A stretch of 64,000 bases of DNA from Tausonia pullulans (taxonomy: Eukaryota; Basidiomycota; Tremellomycetes; Cystofilobasidiales; Mrakiaceae): contig OX637625.1 in NCBI GenBank assembly GCA_951802195.1, forward strand, positions 248,001 to 312,000, in the 5' to 3' direction. The position numbers and the translations under genes were made by a program. Positions 33,615-45,909 of the stretch are shown piece by piece. The first letter of the stretch is position 1. Each line of letters opens with the position of its first letter. The notes below the pieces were generated by a model, which saw nothing but the letters and a program-made list of their open reading frames with translations, ran no database searches and was not told where the DNA came from.

Positions 33615-34980
33615 TCAGGAGAAGGAGAAGAATGTAGGGGGGTGGAGGTTATGTGATTTCCGTTTTTCTCGTGCTTTGGGCTTCTTATTGACGGGTGAGA
33701 GGGCTCTCAAACGGGGAGGATGAGTGAGGGTGTCCAAGAAATGACCGGATTCCATATCAAGGAGAGAAAGGAGTAGGCGAGGGCGAGGAAGGCGACAAAG
33801 ACGACGACCGGATCTCACCTCGGCTGTTGCAAGCACATCGGTGCCAACCCACGACACCTGGACAATTGATATATGTCTTGAGAAGACTAGGGCGCCTTTA
33901 GGTGCGATTCCTCTCAGCACCAGGGCCACCAGTTGCCTCGACATCATGCAAAGACAAGCCTGAGGCGAGAGCATCATTGTTCATCGCATGCAAGTTTTCA
34001 ACCACAACCACTCATTCTCTACCTTTCCAATAGGCTACAAACCAGTCGGCTAGACTTTGAGCCACACTCTTGTGGGGTTCCCAAGGAATCAGTTGCCTGC
34101 TCGTCCTGATCTGTTCCTGGTCCTCGACGCCCTGTATATGATCCTTCATGACGGGAGAAGCGGATTAGGCTTATCAAGGACGACATTGGCTTCTGCTGCT
34201 GCTGTAGCCGTTAGCAAACGGGCAGTGCTTCCATCCACCACATCGTCGATCAGACCGGTTCAACCGTCGCTGCCTGTGGTATCAACTCTGATGGACCGTA
34301 GCAGAGAAGTGCAGGGATTGATCTCACGATGATTGTATAGCCCACCCCCACCCCGGGGTGTTCGTGGTTCGTCTATTGGGTTTTTAAAAAAAAGCGGTGA
34401 GTAATTCAAGATTCGCCTCACCTGCACCCTCGTCAAGATCTGAGCCTTTCACTTGGTTTACTGGTCGTTTGACGATGAAATTTGACAAGACGGGTTTCAG
34501 TTGCTGCGTCTTTCTCCAGCCCGACAACGACAAGGGGGAACTTCCCCCCAGTCTCCGATCTGTCATCCTCTCCCTCCCTTCGCGCAGCAGAGCGGATGTC
34601 GTCGACGCCACCTCGCCGAGGAGGGCTTTCAGAACTTTGATAAATTCTCCGTCCCCCAGCACCGGAATCCTCTCGCTGTCCACGTCATGGTCCGCGATCC
34701 AAGGAATCTCACTTTTTTGGAGCTCGCTCGCTTCCACCGGGAAGGCGCAAGCCCCTGCTCTTGCACACGAACGGGGAGCAAGACATTGGGGATTGCAGCT
34801 GACGATGTCTGCTTTGGCGACGAGAGGTGGGGGAAGCGATGTGGCAGGGCTAGATGAGGAGATGGAGGAGAGTAATTCTCGCCTGAGCTTCTCTTGCTCT
34901 AAGAGTGAACGATCAGCGAGTGTTGTTGATGAGGATGGAGACGGATTGGCCTGTCATTTGGTAGAGCCTTGAACACATGC
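33615..34980 (-). pseudogene. Possible gene remnant, minus strand
   Basis: A coherent open stretch at about 34384-34930 reads ADRSLLEQEKLRRELL, then PVEASELQKSEIPWIADHD, then SERIPVLGDGEFIKVLKALL. A shorter one at 33615-33977 reads QLVALVLRGIAPKGALV and HISIVQVSWVGTDVL. Both look more like real protein than a random shadow frame, but they are not joined by convincing splice sites and I do not recognise the family. The stretch lies just inside the right copy of the 0.8-kb repeat. It may be a broken gene or exons of one I cannot complete. Confidence 0.3.
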
Positions 34981-35218
34981 ATGTGACGCCTGAAGATGTG
35001 GGGCAGCAGCGAGGCGACTTCCGACCGGTTGCCCTGATGTTGGTTGTTCGTCCTGCCAACCAAGGCCTGATGTCTCAAACAACACAAGAGAACACGAGTG
35101 TTTTTGAACCAGCCCTCTCTTGGGAGAGCCAGCAAGTCCCTGAGTTCCTCTGTTCGCTCGCGCTCCGGTGAACCGACGTTTAACTTCTACACAACAACAC
35201 CAACTAGCACGACCTTGC

Positions 35219-36044
35219 AAAATGTACCCGTTGGTAGAATAAAGAGGGTCTGATCCCAGCATTCATCTGAGGACCTCGATAAAGCGCATATTTGACTCGA
35301 TGGGAATCTCTCGAGAGGGCCAACGTCAGCCGAGTCATCTCGGCTCCATCTCATCCCCATCTCATCGATGGCATGCGCCCTGGCATCGATTGATGCCACC
35401 AAGCCATTCAGGTGATCAAAGTCAGAGCCAGCGCTAAAAGCTCATGGCACAGTTGTATCCGATGAGGCTGGACTGGACCCAAGCCACCATCGCTTGACCG
35501 ACTCGTCCTCCTCCTACCACCTACCACATACCGCATACCACATACCACATATCACATACCACATACCACATACCACATACCACATACTCTAGGCCTCCAT
35601 TTCTTCCCTCAGACGAAGCATCTCAGCTCTCCCGTCTCGTCTTTGAGAACCTGGGCAACCTCCCCTGCCGCCGCTGGCTGCTCTTCGAAGACCTTCCTTC
35701 CATGATCAGGAGCGCTTCACCGTCAGCTCCACCGTCAGCTTCATCTCGTCTTTGGATCTTTTGCCGGAAAAACGCTCTCGCTTCCGCCGGACGATGTATG
35801 CGCTCCGCCGTGTCCTCAACCGGGCCGGCGGTCAGGTCAGAAGCGGCGTCGACGTCTGGGGCTGTCTATTGCTGTTTTTGGGCGGGGAAAGGGGAGCTGG
35901 GAGGTGAGTCAAAAAAAAAGCCACTGAAAAACAACGGCGACGGTGGCTTCGTGCCGAAGCCGCTGCTGCTGCACGAGATCTGGATAGGGTGACGAGGGAG
36001 AGGAGAGTGGAACTGAAGACAACTTAGAATGCGTGCTCTGTGAC
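35219..36044 (-). repeat. Right copy of the 0.8-kb dispersed repeat, inverted relative to 2640-3455
   Basis: Reverse complement of the left copy, from AAAATGTACCC (35219) to the reverse of GTCACAGAG (36044). It differs from it by scattered substitutions, an A-run difference near 35910 and a 10-nt insertion in the GATGAGATGG segment near 35350. It includes the 7-bp microsatellite at about 35512-35587. Flanks differ from those of the left copy. No transposase or terminal motif was recognised. Confidence 0.85.
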
Positions 36045-36723
36045 ACTTTTGACGATCTCGTATGACCGCACTGAGCATGCGTTCACTTTCTGTTGACGCT
36101 GGGAGGACTTACTTCCTCATACCTTGACAGAACCTCATGACACTCCCGCGTGCATGTTTGACTGTCTGTGAATTCGTAGACGCCGAAATCTCGCCACAAT
36201 CCGTCTGTCTGAAGGCAGCTTCCCCGCAAGCCCCAGAATTGCGCACAATACGGCTTGACATAGATGATACGAGACTTGGCGGGCTCGCGTTGTCGAGCTG
36301 AGAATTCTTCGTTTTTGTGTACCTGATCTATCAGGCCGTTAAGGTTGGTCTCCCTCTGTGAAGCGCGCTTCTGCCGCATCTGAGTTGAAACGCGTCGAGA
36401 GAGGGAAGGCCAGAGCGGCCTGGGCGGCGTCGCGCGCCGTCTCACCCCAGTGGTCCCTTCTTCTCCACACATCACGTCAACCACCCACCACTCCCTCCTC
36501 CCACATCGATAGACCCCATCTTACCGAGAACTTCGACGAGCTCTCTCCCTCACAGCCCCCTACCACGTCGACGTCCCGTTACAGCCTGAGCTCACCCCCC
36601 CTCCTCATCGTCCGCCCATACCGGGCGCACGTCACCTTCCCATTTCCAACCCCAACCGTCCTCCCCTCGCCCGCTTCCTCGGCTTCCGGCCCTGATCCGA
36701 GCAAGCCCCCTTGAGGGACGACC
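36045..36723. other. Intergenic stretch upstream of ATG13
   Basis: 680 bp, with a short minus-strand frame of no recognised family. It should hold the ATG13 promoter and leader; a CT-rich stretch precedes the start codon. Confidence 0.45.
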
Positions 36724-39700
36724 ATGCCACCCCACCAGAGAGACCAGCTGGCTTCGCAATACTTCAAGAAGTCCGTCCAGCTGATCGCCTCGGCGAGGCT
36801 TACGGGCTTCCCGTCGCCATCGGCGACCGACCCGCCCGTCAAGGTCGACCGGTGGTTCAACCTCGAGGGCCCGAACACCAAGCACTTCGATGTTGAGCTC
36901 GCAGAGTACAAGCAGCTCTCGCTCAACCACCCGCAGGCGGTGTCCGCTGCCTCGTCGTCGTCGAGGCGGGATGCGGCGGTGGCGGCGACGACCGGCCGGG
37001 TCCCGGCGTTCATGCTTGAGATAGTACTCGATGCGAGCTTCAGCTCTAAGGACGACGTCCTCGTCCTCGAGGGCAAGGACGGCGTCAAAGGGAGGGTGGC
37101 CACCCCTGGCGGAGATGGTCCCAGAAGAATCGTCATCGAGCGGTGGAGGATCGGCCTCGAGTGAGTCTCGGCGGTCATCCACGCCGCGTCTGACTCCTTC
37201 ATCCCTCTCTCATTAAGGCGCGTGTGCTGATCGCCTTGCCTCCTTGCTATTCTCCAGCCCTGCAAGATCGCATATGGCCAACCAGAATATCCCGCTCTCG
37301 ACAACGTACAAGAACCTCATTCCCTTCTTCCGCTCCCTTTACGCCATCATCCGCCTCCTCCCCGCTCACGATCTCCGTCGACGCATCGGCAGCGGTCGCC
37401 AGCCAACGAGCTCGCTTCGTCTGACAGCTGTGGCGTCTTCCGAGGGCAGTCTTTACAGCCTGCCGGAGGGCTTCGTTCCACTGAATGCACCGATGGGCGC
37501 CGAGGGAGTTCCGGAGGAGACTGTCAAGACCTGGAAGTCAGAGGGCGTTGACCATGAGTTCGGGTTCGTGTTCCAACATCTCCTGTCTACACCATACCAT
37601 GCTCCTAGCTCACTTTTCACTCTATTTCGTGGGACCATCAGTGTCTTCTCCATCGAGTGCGCCTATCGACCCAACGTCGCCTTTCACCTTGAGTCAAAGG
37701 ACTCGATGTCGGCGTCTTCCGTTCTCATCGAGGAGCAGTACTTTGTTCCAACCATGGCCCGCCATCGACGGCTCTCCCGAGAGTCTCAGACGCGACCAAC
37801 GACCCCTTCGTCGTCCCTGCCAAGGCGGAGCGGCCTTGTCTCTCAGACCTCATTGGATACGCCCGGGGTGTCGTCGCCCGGCGAGACCCAAGAGCGGCCG
37901 AAGTTGGCCACGATGTCCAGCCGTCAAATGATAGAGAGTCTTAGTGGCCTCCATGGGCACAGTCGTAGTGCCAGCGCCATGGAGCGAAGAGGCTCGGAGG
38001 AGGGCCTGGCAGGTGCGTCGAGCATGAGTCGCCGCGAATCGTCAGAGGGTGCGGAGCCGAGAGGCATCCCTATTGGCTCGCCGAAACCCGTGAACGCGTA
38101 CGACGATGAGCAGGTGCGCATCTGGTCCGATCAGTACACCATGTACTACTCGACGCCTGACTTCTGTTTCTTCGAGCTACAGGCACGTTTCACGCCGTCG
38201 CCTTCGGGGCAAGCTGGCTCGCTTCCTCGACGGACAACTCTCCCCCACCCTCAGACGTTCAGGCATGGTAGCCTAGCCTCATCCCCCGGTCTCTCCCCCT
38301 CGGCTTCTCTCCGGAATCCAGTATCTCTCTCTTCCTCCAACTCGCCCTCCACCCCATCCTTCATGCAGCACCACCCAGTGCGGCGTTCGTCCCTCTCTCA
38401 AGGAGTCATCAGCCCGAGCTTTTCTAGTTCCTCCCGCCCGCCCATCAACATCCCCAATCGACCGGGATCGGATCACCTACCCCTCCCGGACTCGATGCCT
38501 GGCGACGTGCCGACCCCCGCACAGGACTCATCATCGTCGTCATCGCGAAATCTTCCGGTCCCCTCCTCCTCTACCTCGCCGACAGTCCCCGCGCCTCCAT
38601 CAATGACGAAACGGTACTCTTCGAGCTTTGGGCACCGGCAAGGCCGGAGTTTCAGTACTCTGGACGGCAGCGCATCGGGCAGCCCAGGGAGTCGGCCGAG
38701 TCTGTCTGGTTTTGCTCGGGCTAATTCTGGCGCAGGATCACTGTCTCGCCAGGTGAGTACGCTGGCCACCATCTCGGTGATCACACTGGCTAATTAGGAG
38801 CTATTCACGTTTCCGCAGAGCTTCATGTCCGTGTCCAAGGTCTCCATAGAAGATGACGCCGAGATCAACGAATTTCTCCAGATGATCGATTCACGGCCAA
38901 CGCTCTCTGCTCCCTTCGGCCTCGGCTCGTCCGCCTTCCTCTCTTCGACGGGCGGTAAATCGTCGCCTTCCATTGGAGCCGGTGGTACCTCGCCTTCATC
39001 GGTGACGCGCCCCGTCACCACCAAGTCGCAGTTGTCAGAGGCACTCAAGCGGATGGCCGGATCATACACCGGCAACTTTCCCGGTGTCAGTTCATCCTCC
39101 TCCGCCATCAGCTCCCCTCTTCCTCCCCTCTCCTCATCCCCTGGTGGCTTCTTACGGCGCGAACCCTCCTCGATCAGCGGAGGCGGTGGCCTGACGCCCA
39201 GCTCAATGAGTTCCTCGCCTGAATCGGGCCCGCTTATGCCTCTGAAGCGTGGTTCCTTGGGCGCTAACAACTCGACGTCACCCATCGCCCCCTCACCTCT
39301 GCGATCCTCCACCGAACCCCGTCCGTTGGCCTCCTTCGCCAAATCATCCCTGAGCGCTCAGTCCTCTGGGCCTCAGTCCCTCTCCTCCGGGGTTGATATC
39401 ATCGGACATCACGCGGCTTCGCAGCCGCAATCATTTGCTAAGTTTTCAGTCCCGACCTCGTCCTTCTCCCTTGGCGCCATCGCTTCGTCCCTTCCAGCGG
39501 ACAAGTCCAAGCTCCGCGAGCGGCGAGCTGGACCTGTCCTTATGCGAGGAGGCTTCACCGTCACCTCGAACACGAGCACCAGCTCCCCGGGCGACAAGGA
39601 TAGTGGTTCGTCCACGAGCGGAGAGAGAGGCGGTCACGCCCGAAGCCTCAGCGAGCGTGGCCGCACCTTTTCCGATGGTGTCCCATCCGCCTCTTTGATC

Positions 39701-40333
39701 TCCACAGACAGCTTCGGACGGAGCCGACAGACTTCTCCTCATCCATCTGGCCCGCTCTCTTCACGGACAGGCGACGTCGCGTCCTCCCCGCGATTCCTCC
39801 TCTCCTCGCTCGTCAGCCCCCAGACCACAATGATGAACCTCACCGCCTCGGGCCAGTCTTCTGTGACCGTCACTGGCGGTGGTCTCGAGCTTAGCCGATC
39901 GCCTTCCTCAAACCTCAGTCGAGCTTCACCTTCACCTACCCCAGGGCATTCCACCACGCCGCTTGGCAGCCCACGAGCCCAGCACCATGTCGGACACCAA
40001 CCGCATCCTCGTGCGACGGCCGTCCCGCTCCCATTGAGTGACGAGGACAAGAACGGCCGATGCGATGACGATGATATCCTGGGTCGATTCGAGCTCGACC
40101 CGGTGGGAGAGGAGGACGAGGCGTCGGCTTCATCGCGTCTTGCGAGCGCAGCGCTGCCCGTTATGTTGCCTCCTGCTCTTCCTGCGTCGGGCCTCGCGGC
40201 GACGCGCCCGGAGTACGTCCGGAATCGCGGAAGCTCTGCGCGGGGGGTCAGCTCTGGAGGTGGCGGACGAGGATCTGCTGCGGACATTGGGGCGGTGATG
40301 GGTCGTGGAGGGTGGGCGTTTGGAAGGGGCTGA
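36724..40333 (+). CDS. ATG13: Autophagy-related protein 13
   Basis: Three exons: 36724-37160, 37258-38752 and 38819-40333, giving about 1150 residues. The N-terminal HORMA-type domain is clear: FKKSVQLIASARLTG, DRWFNLEGPNTKHFDVEL, then RRIVIERWRIGLD across the first intron, followed by NLIPFFRSLYAIIRLLPAHD and FGFVFQHLLSTPYHAPSS. The rest is long, Ser/Pro-rich and disordered, as in fungal Atg13, with a segment FMSVSKVSIEDDAEINEFL at the start of exon 3. Atg13 is the regulatory subunit of the Atg1 kinase complex. Its disordered tail is normally phosphorylated by TORC1 and PKA, and binds Atg1 and Atg17. The large C-terminal region is expected, not anomalous. Its 3' end converges on the acyl-CoA synthetase gene with about 210 bp between them. 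Confidence 0.93.
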
Positions 40334-40545
40334 ATGGACTTTTCTTTCCAATCTATTTCGGGTTGTCGCAAAAACTTCCGCCATCGCTCTCCTTTTCTTC
40401 CATAGATCGATTCTTGTCTTCCTCCTCTACCTTTAGCCAGCGGTCTCTAGCCGGCGGCGCCCGGCTTCTTCATAACGTAAACAGTTTATCCATCAACAAT
40501 CAATCAACTAATTAAGCACCATTCATGCATTGAGTCGTAGATCGA

Positions 40546-43500
40546 TCAGAGCTTGCTGCCCCGCTTGGAACTCCTCTTCGGCTCTTGCGTCTCCTCGCTC
40601 TCCTTGTACGCCCTGGGAGGGGGAAGTCGCGATTAGCTTCAGTGTGGCGGAGGTGAGATGGGATGACGCACTGCTCGAGCTGCTTCTTGTACACATCGGC
40701 GACGACGTTTCGCTTGAGCTTCTTCTCGGGCGAAGGGCAAGGAAGTCATGTTAGATCGTGACTGGAGAGAGAAATGAGAGGTCGAGTGGAAGGACAGACC
40801 ATCGTTGGCGTCAAGCAGTCGCCTGAGAACTCCTCATTGAGAAGATAGATGCCCTTGATCATCTCGTAGCCCTTGAGGCCCTTCTCCCGTCCGAGCGCTT
40901 GCAGCATGTTAATGCAAAGTTGCTTGAGCTCCCTCGCTGGCCGTCCGTTCTTCTCCACAATCTTGACGAGCGACTCGGCGTCCTTGATCTCGGGGATCTT
41001 GCCCCTCGCAAGCTTGAGGATATCGACTGGGTTGAGCACGCAGAGCGCGACGAGGTAATCCTTGAACGACGAGCCGTGGAGGTAGAGCGACGTGAAGAGC
41101 GGGCTGTCGGCGTAGACACCCTGGGCGGTCTCGAGTGCGACGAACTCGCCCTGGGAGAGCTTGATAATGTTGCGCTTGCGGTCAATGATTCGGAAGCGGC
41201 CCCCCTCATCGACAGAGCAGATGTCGCCGGTGTAGAGCCATCCTGAGACAAAGGTAGAAGGGTAAGTGTAGGTAGAGAATGAGGGGGCCAAGAAATGGGA
41301 GGTGTACCCTCAGAGTCAAGAGCCTCCTTGGTCGCCTTCTCATTCTTGTAGTAACCACTCTGTCGAAGTAAACGTAGAACAATGAGACCAGTACCAGCCA
41401 AACTTGCGTGCAGGAACACGCACGAAAATGTTGTCGCCCTTGAGGCAGAGTTCTCCGCGAGCGTTCGGTTTGTCCGTCACATAGTACTTCCATAGCCGTA
41501 TTCTCATCAGTACACAAGAAGGAAAGATATTGCGGGGTAATTTTGAAAGACAAACCTGCATCTCTGGCACGTCAACGAGCTTGGCGATGTTGACGATGAC
41601 GGGAGCGCCGATGGTGCCGGTAGACTTTGGGTCAAACGACCAGTTTCTCGTGCCTGTCCCGACAGTCTGAACGTACATGATACATCAGCGAAATCTCTTA
41701 CAGAGTATGAGAGATTACGAACCTCGGTCATGCCGTAACCCTCGGCGGTCTCGATGCCGAAAATGACCTTGAATGTCTCGTAGACGAGAGGAGAGATTGG
41801 AGCGGATCCTGAGCGCAATCACAGTCAGTCAGACTCTGCCCGCCATGGATAGTTAGAAAGGACGCAACAAACCAGACGAGATGTAAATGAGCCTGCCACC
41901 AAAGAGGGGCGCAAACCGCGAGAATATTTGCTTCTCCTCTGGGGTGTGCTCGTACTCGCCTGTCTCGCGGAAGCGTTTGATCTTCTTCTCGATTGTCTTG
42001 CGCATGAGAGCGGCTGAAAATGTATAGCCGTGACTTCAGAGCGATCTGAAGAGTATTGGCGAAATATCTGAACTCACGTCCTTCTCCCGGTCCGTTGATG
42101 GCCGTCATGAGGGCAGCGTAAACGCGATTCAGGACTCTGTTGATCACTCCAGGTCAGTAACTGACCACAGGATATCTGGGCGAAAAGGAATGCTCACCGA
42201 GGAACGGTGGAGAGGGTGTGAGGCTGGACGAGCTGGATGTCTTGGAGCAGACGAAGCGGGTCGCCGGTCGTGTACACAGTGCAGCCTCGGCGGTAGAACG
42301 TAGCCTTCAAGCGCGTCGTAAGTCAAGTAGCAGTAGCAACTTGTATGCGCTGAGGAAGCTTACAAGATCAAGGAATCGAGCAAAGATATGCGATCTGATG
42401 ACAGCGAATATGTAAGCTTTTAGACTCTATGCTTTCTCAAGTCGGAAGTACTCACAATGGTAAGTGCTGAGCGATCGTGCTTCCCCGCTCCATCTGGTTG
42501 CTCGCCTTGCCGCCATACGTGTTGGCAATCGTGGCCGAGATGAAGGCCCGCTGGGTGAGAACGGCGCCCTTGGGAGGGCCAGTGGTACCCGAAGTGTCTA
42601 GAGGCAAAAGAAGTTCAGTCATGAATATCATTTAGCAGGCCACGAGCACTTCTTACAGGACAGGGTGACGATCGAGTCCTGGGTCGGCTGGATCGGGTCA
42701 ATGAGGTACTCCCGGCCCTGCTTGCGCGCTGAAAGGTAGGTCCCCAGCAGGTCGTCCGTCAGTCGCTGCACCGCCTCCGCGCTCTCTGAGAAACGGCTAC
42801 TCGCCGTTCCGCCAATCGCCGGCCCAGACATTGTGCGCTCTCGCGTGGGCGCGCATGGCGTTCCGGTACCGGCCGTCGACGTTATCGTAGCAGATGACCG
42901 CGCGGACGGTCGGGATCTTCGGGAGAAGCTTGATGAGGGTTGTGAGATGAGCCCGGGAGACGAAGATGACGGTGAGTCCGGCGTGGTTTATGCTGGGTTG
43001 AGACAGTAGCAGTTCGTGAGGAGGATGCCCAGATGTAGCAGCAGAGGGAAGGGGAAACTGACACATATTCCGCTCCGGCTGCGTCGAAAGTATCGTACAG
43101 GGCAACGGAGACAAAGGAGTAGGCCTGCGTAGCTAGGTCCGTCATCTGCCACTCTAAAGTAGCACGCAAGTCGGCACAGGGTCAGCATATTCGCTTAGAG
43201 GAGGCAATTGCCAGCAACGACGCGTCACCTGGCCGGTTGCCGCTCCACATGCCGACACCCCAACCGGTCTCGGCAGGGCCCGTCGCATCGATCCTTTCGA
43301 TCTTCTTTGGGTTGCCAAGCATGCCGGTTCGGTATAGGTGGACGAGGAAGGAGCCGATCTGAAGGAGGAGGCATTTCATCGTTTAGCCAGTATCGCTCGC
43401 TCTCTCTCTAGTCACTATCAGTATGCCCTGACTGACCTCACGGCGGGCCTGGTCAACCTCGGAGTACGTGTAGTACTTGATCTCGTCGGCGTACAGGATC

Positions 43501-44133
43501 GGCCTTTCGCCATGCTTCGAGAGAACGGGGATGCAACCCATCGCAGGATCATCGGGGACTTCGGCGGCGGCTGTCGCAGGAAGGTTCGGTGGTCAGGTCT
43601 GGAAAGGATCCGAATGAGAGAATTTTTTTCAAGCTAACCCTGGCTGAACATCTCAAAGAGCGTCTTGGGCTTCGGCGAGACGTGGAGAACAGACGGGTCC
43701 GGAAAAATGACTGGTTGGAGAGGAGAAGACCGGCGCTCTTTATCAGTTCGCTGCACAAGACTTGCAAAGTAGATAATGAAACTCACTAGAGCGATAATGG
43801 CCTTATGAGAGACGAGGAAAAATGAAAGGCAGCAAAGGTTTGACCAACGAGCGCGCGTGCCATACATCAAGAGTCAGACTGAGCGACACATCGACTCTTC
43901 TTGCTTCAACTGCCATCGAATGCGGCCTCTTACCCGTCTGGCCCTCCCGCTTCGTCCCAGGGATCTCCTGTAAGCCTCAACACATTCCCCGCGTCAGTTC
44001 ACATTGCGGACAGAGAGACTCGAAAACGAACCTCGGCGATCCGCGAAGTATCCGTTATGTGCTCCGGAAAAGGCAGGGAGAGGAGCTTCCGAGGGATGGG
44101 GTTAATCATCGGCTTGAGCTGGTGGCCAGACAT
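40546..44133 (-). CDS. Long/medium-chain acyl-CoA synthetase with C-terminal -SKL
   Basis: A gene of more than ten exons. ATG at 44133 (MSGHQLKPMINPIPRKLL), then a PGTKREGQTG-type motif, and TLFEMFSQG. The AMP-binding P-loop is TSGTTGPPKGAVLTQRAF near 42540-42600. Further landmarks are GSAPISPLVYETFKVIFG, a GYGMTE motif, the linker WLYTGDICSVDEGGRFRIIDRKRN, IIKLSQGEFVALE and GDCLTPTM. The last residues are KRGSKL, a PTS1 peroxisomal import signal, so this isoform should activate fatty acids for peroxisomal beta-oxidation. Fungi also have cytosolic paralogues without -SKL; yeast Faa2 has the analogous -EKL. Together with PEX11, it is the second peroxisomal gene in the window. Intron positions were not all fixed, and one exon boundary near the P-loop is uncertain. 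Confidence 0.9.
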
Positions 44134-45123
44134 TTTATTTGGGGGATATATGTGTGTGTTGGTTGGGAGGAGGAAGGTGGATGTCGAGAGGGCGACTCTG
44201 GTTCCATCTGGGGATGCCAACAAGGTCCGGGCGAGTGCGATGAATGAGTAGAGGGGGTCAGGTGAGAAAGAAGCTCGGCCCACGGTTTCTTCTGTTCGCC
44301 GAGGGGCTGCCGGAGGCTTCGGCGCCGGGTAATCGGGCGCTTTCGTCGGATCTCGCCGAACTGTTTCTTTCCTCGTTGGGGCAGCCAGAGGCAGAGGTTG
44401 CCACAATGAATGCAGGAGCGGCGAGCGCACACCCACTATGTGATTTAATTGAAGTATGCAATCTCAAATCAAATGAGGGAACAGGTATCAAGCGAAATGA
44501 GAGGAGGGGAATTGGACGAAGTGAACATAAAATGGCCAGCACATTAAGGCACGCGAAAAGAAGCCGATGTTGCTTGTACAAGGAACAGAGAAGGAAAAAA
44601 GAAGAAGCAGAGAGGGCACAGTCAAGATTGTTCTATAAGTTACCAGCGGTGGATGGGTCAGCGCGAGATCAAGAGAGGAAGAATGCAGAGGCGAGATGGC
44701 GCGCTCCCGAAGACACAACCTGCCACCAATGCCGAGGCAAAAGCCCGACCGCTCCCTTCCTTCAAGGCCGTTTCCGTCGCCCTCCAAACCTCCAAGTACA
44801 CAGTGTTTAGTCTTTCTATAACATGACAGTACTTTTGCTTCTTATCGATCTCCCTAGTTCGCAGACCGATCGACACACTTCCCTTCGACGCTCATCAAGC
44901 ACGAACAGGAACAACCCTACTGTTTGATGTCGAAAGCCTGGCGAATGGTGATGACCTCTGTGATATAGCAGGTCTCAATGGCCTCTATGGTGGGACAGGT
45001 CGGAGTATAGGAAGGAAGTTGGTGTCGTTAAAATCCTCCGTTCGGTGTCGATGAAGAAGATGAGGGGCTAGAGAAGGTTCTCGGGTTGCTGTTGTAGTGC
45101 TAGAGATAGAACCAAGTGTTGAA
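44134..45123. other. Gene-poor stretch upstream of the acyl-CoA synthetase
   Basis: 990 bp holding the acyl-CoA synthetase promoter (start at 44133). No recognised gene. Short frames on both strands lack domain similarity. Confidence 0.4.
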
Positions 45124-45521
45124 CTAGAGCTCGCCGGAGATGAGGGCTTCAATGTCGCATAGCGAGTCGAACTGGGCCCGCAGGTCCCGATGGCGCTCAT
45201 AGAATGAGGGGGATCCAGGATGAGGAGGAGACCTGACTTCAAGCATAGGCAATGATGCAAAGAAAAGGCAAGAGACAGTCAAGCTTTGAGCCGTTAATAT
45301 GAAAGGAGAGTCATCCCACCTCGTCGCGGCCGCGGGCTTCCGGACGAGGATCTCGCAGCGAAGGGCATCGTACTTGCTGCGCGACAAGAAGTAACAAGCC
45401 AAAGCAAGCAAGTCAGCATGATTGAAGGGAGGGCTGAAATGTGATCAGGAACGTCGTTTCACGACCGAGATCAGGAAACCAGCGGTCTTGCCCAAGGGAA
45501 AAGCGAGGCTTAGCGGCGTCC
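45124..45521 (-). CDS. Doubtful small protein gene
   Basis: A possible spliced frame: MDAAKPRFSLGQDR near 45521, then YDALRCEILVRKPAAATR (about 45380-45325), an intron with a GTGGGA donor, and RSPPHPGSPSFYERHRDL then AQFDSLCDIEALISGEL with the stop at 45124. The last two exons look protein-like and splice in frame. The first exon is a guess. No family is recognised; the segment could instead belong to a leader. Confidence 0.35.
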
Positions 45522-45909
45522 ATCCGCTCTTTGCCTCGACTCAAGTCCGAAAGAGCTTTTACGAGCGAGTATCGAGAGATAGAGGAACAGGGCACAAGGT
45601 GAAACTTAGAAGGAGGGAAGCTCGGGAACCCTCGCGACCCCCTCGTCCCTGACGCAGGGGACCGTTCGTGTTATTAAGCGGCTCGCAGCGTTTTAAGTTA
45701 CCTACCTACCTTTTTTTATTTTCTTCGTGACAGTCGAGCACCGAGCCGATTCCGCCGACACGAGCCCTCGATTGCCTTGGGCTCTCTAAAAGTGCAGGAG
45801 CCCACTGCCCGGTGACCTTAAGACGAACAAGAAACGCAAACGAGCGAGCAGAATAACCGAGACAGACGCATCCATTATCCAGAATCCCTTTGTTCCATAG
45901 AACAACCAA

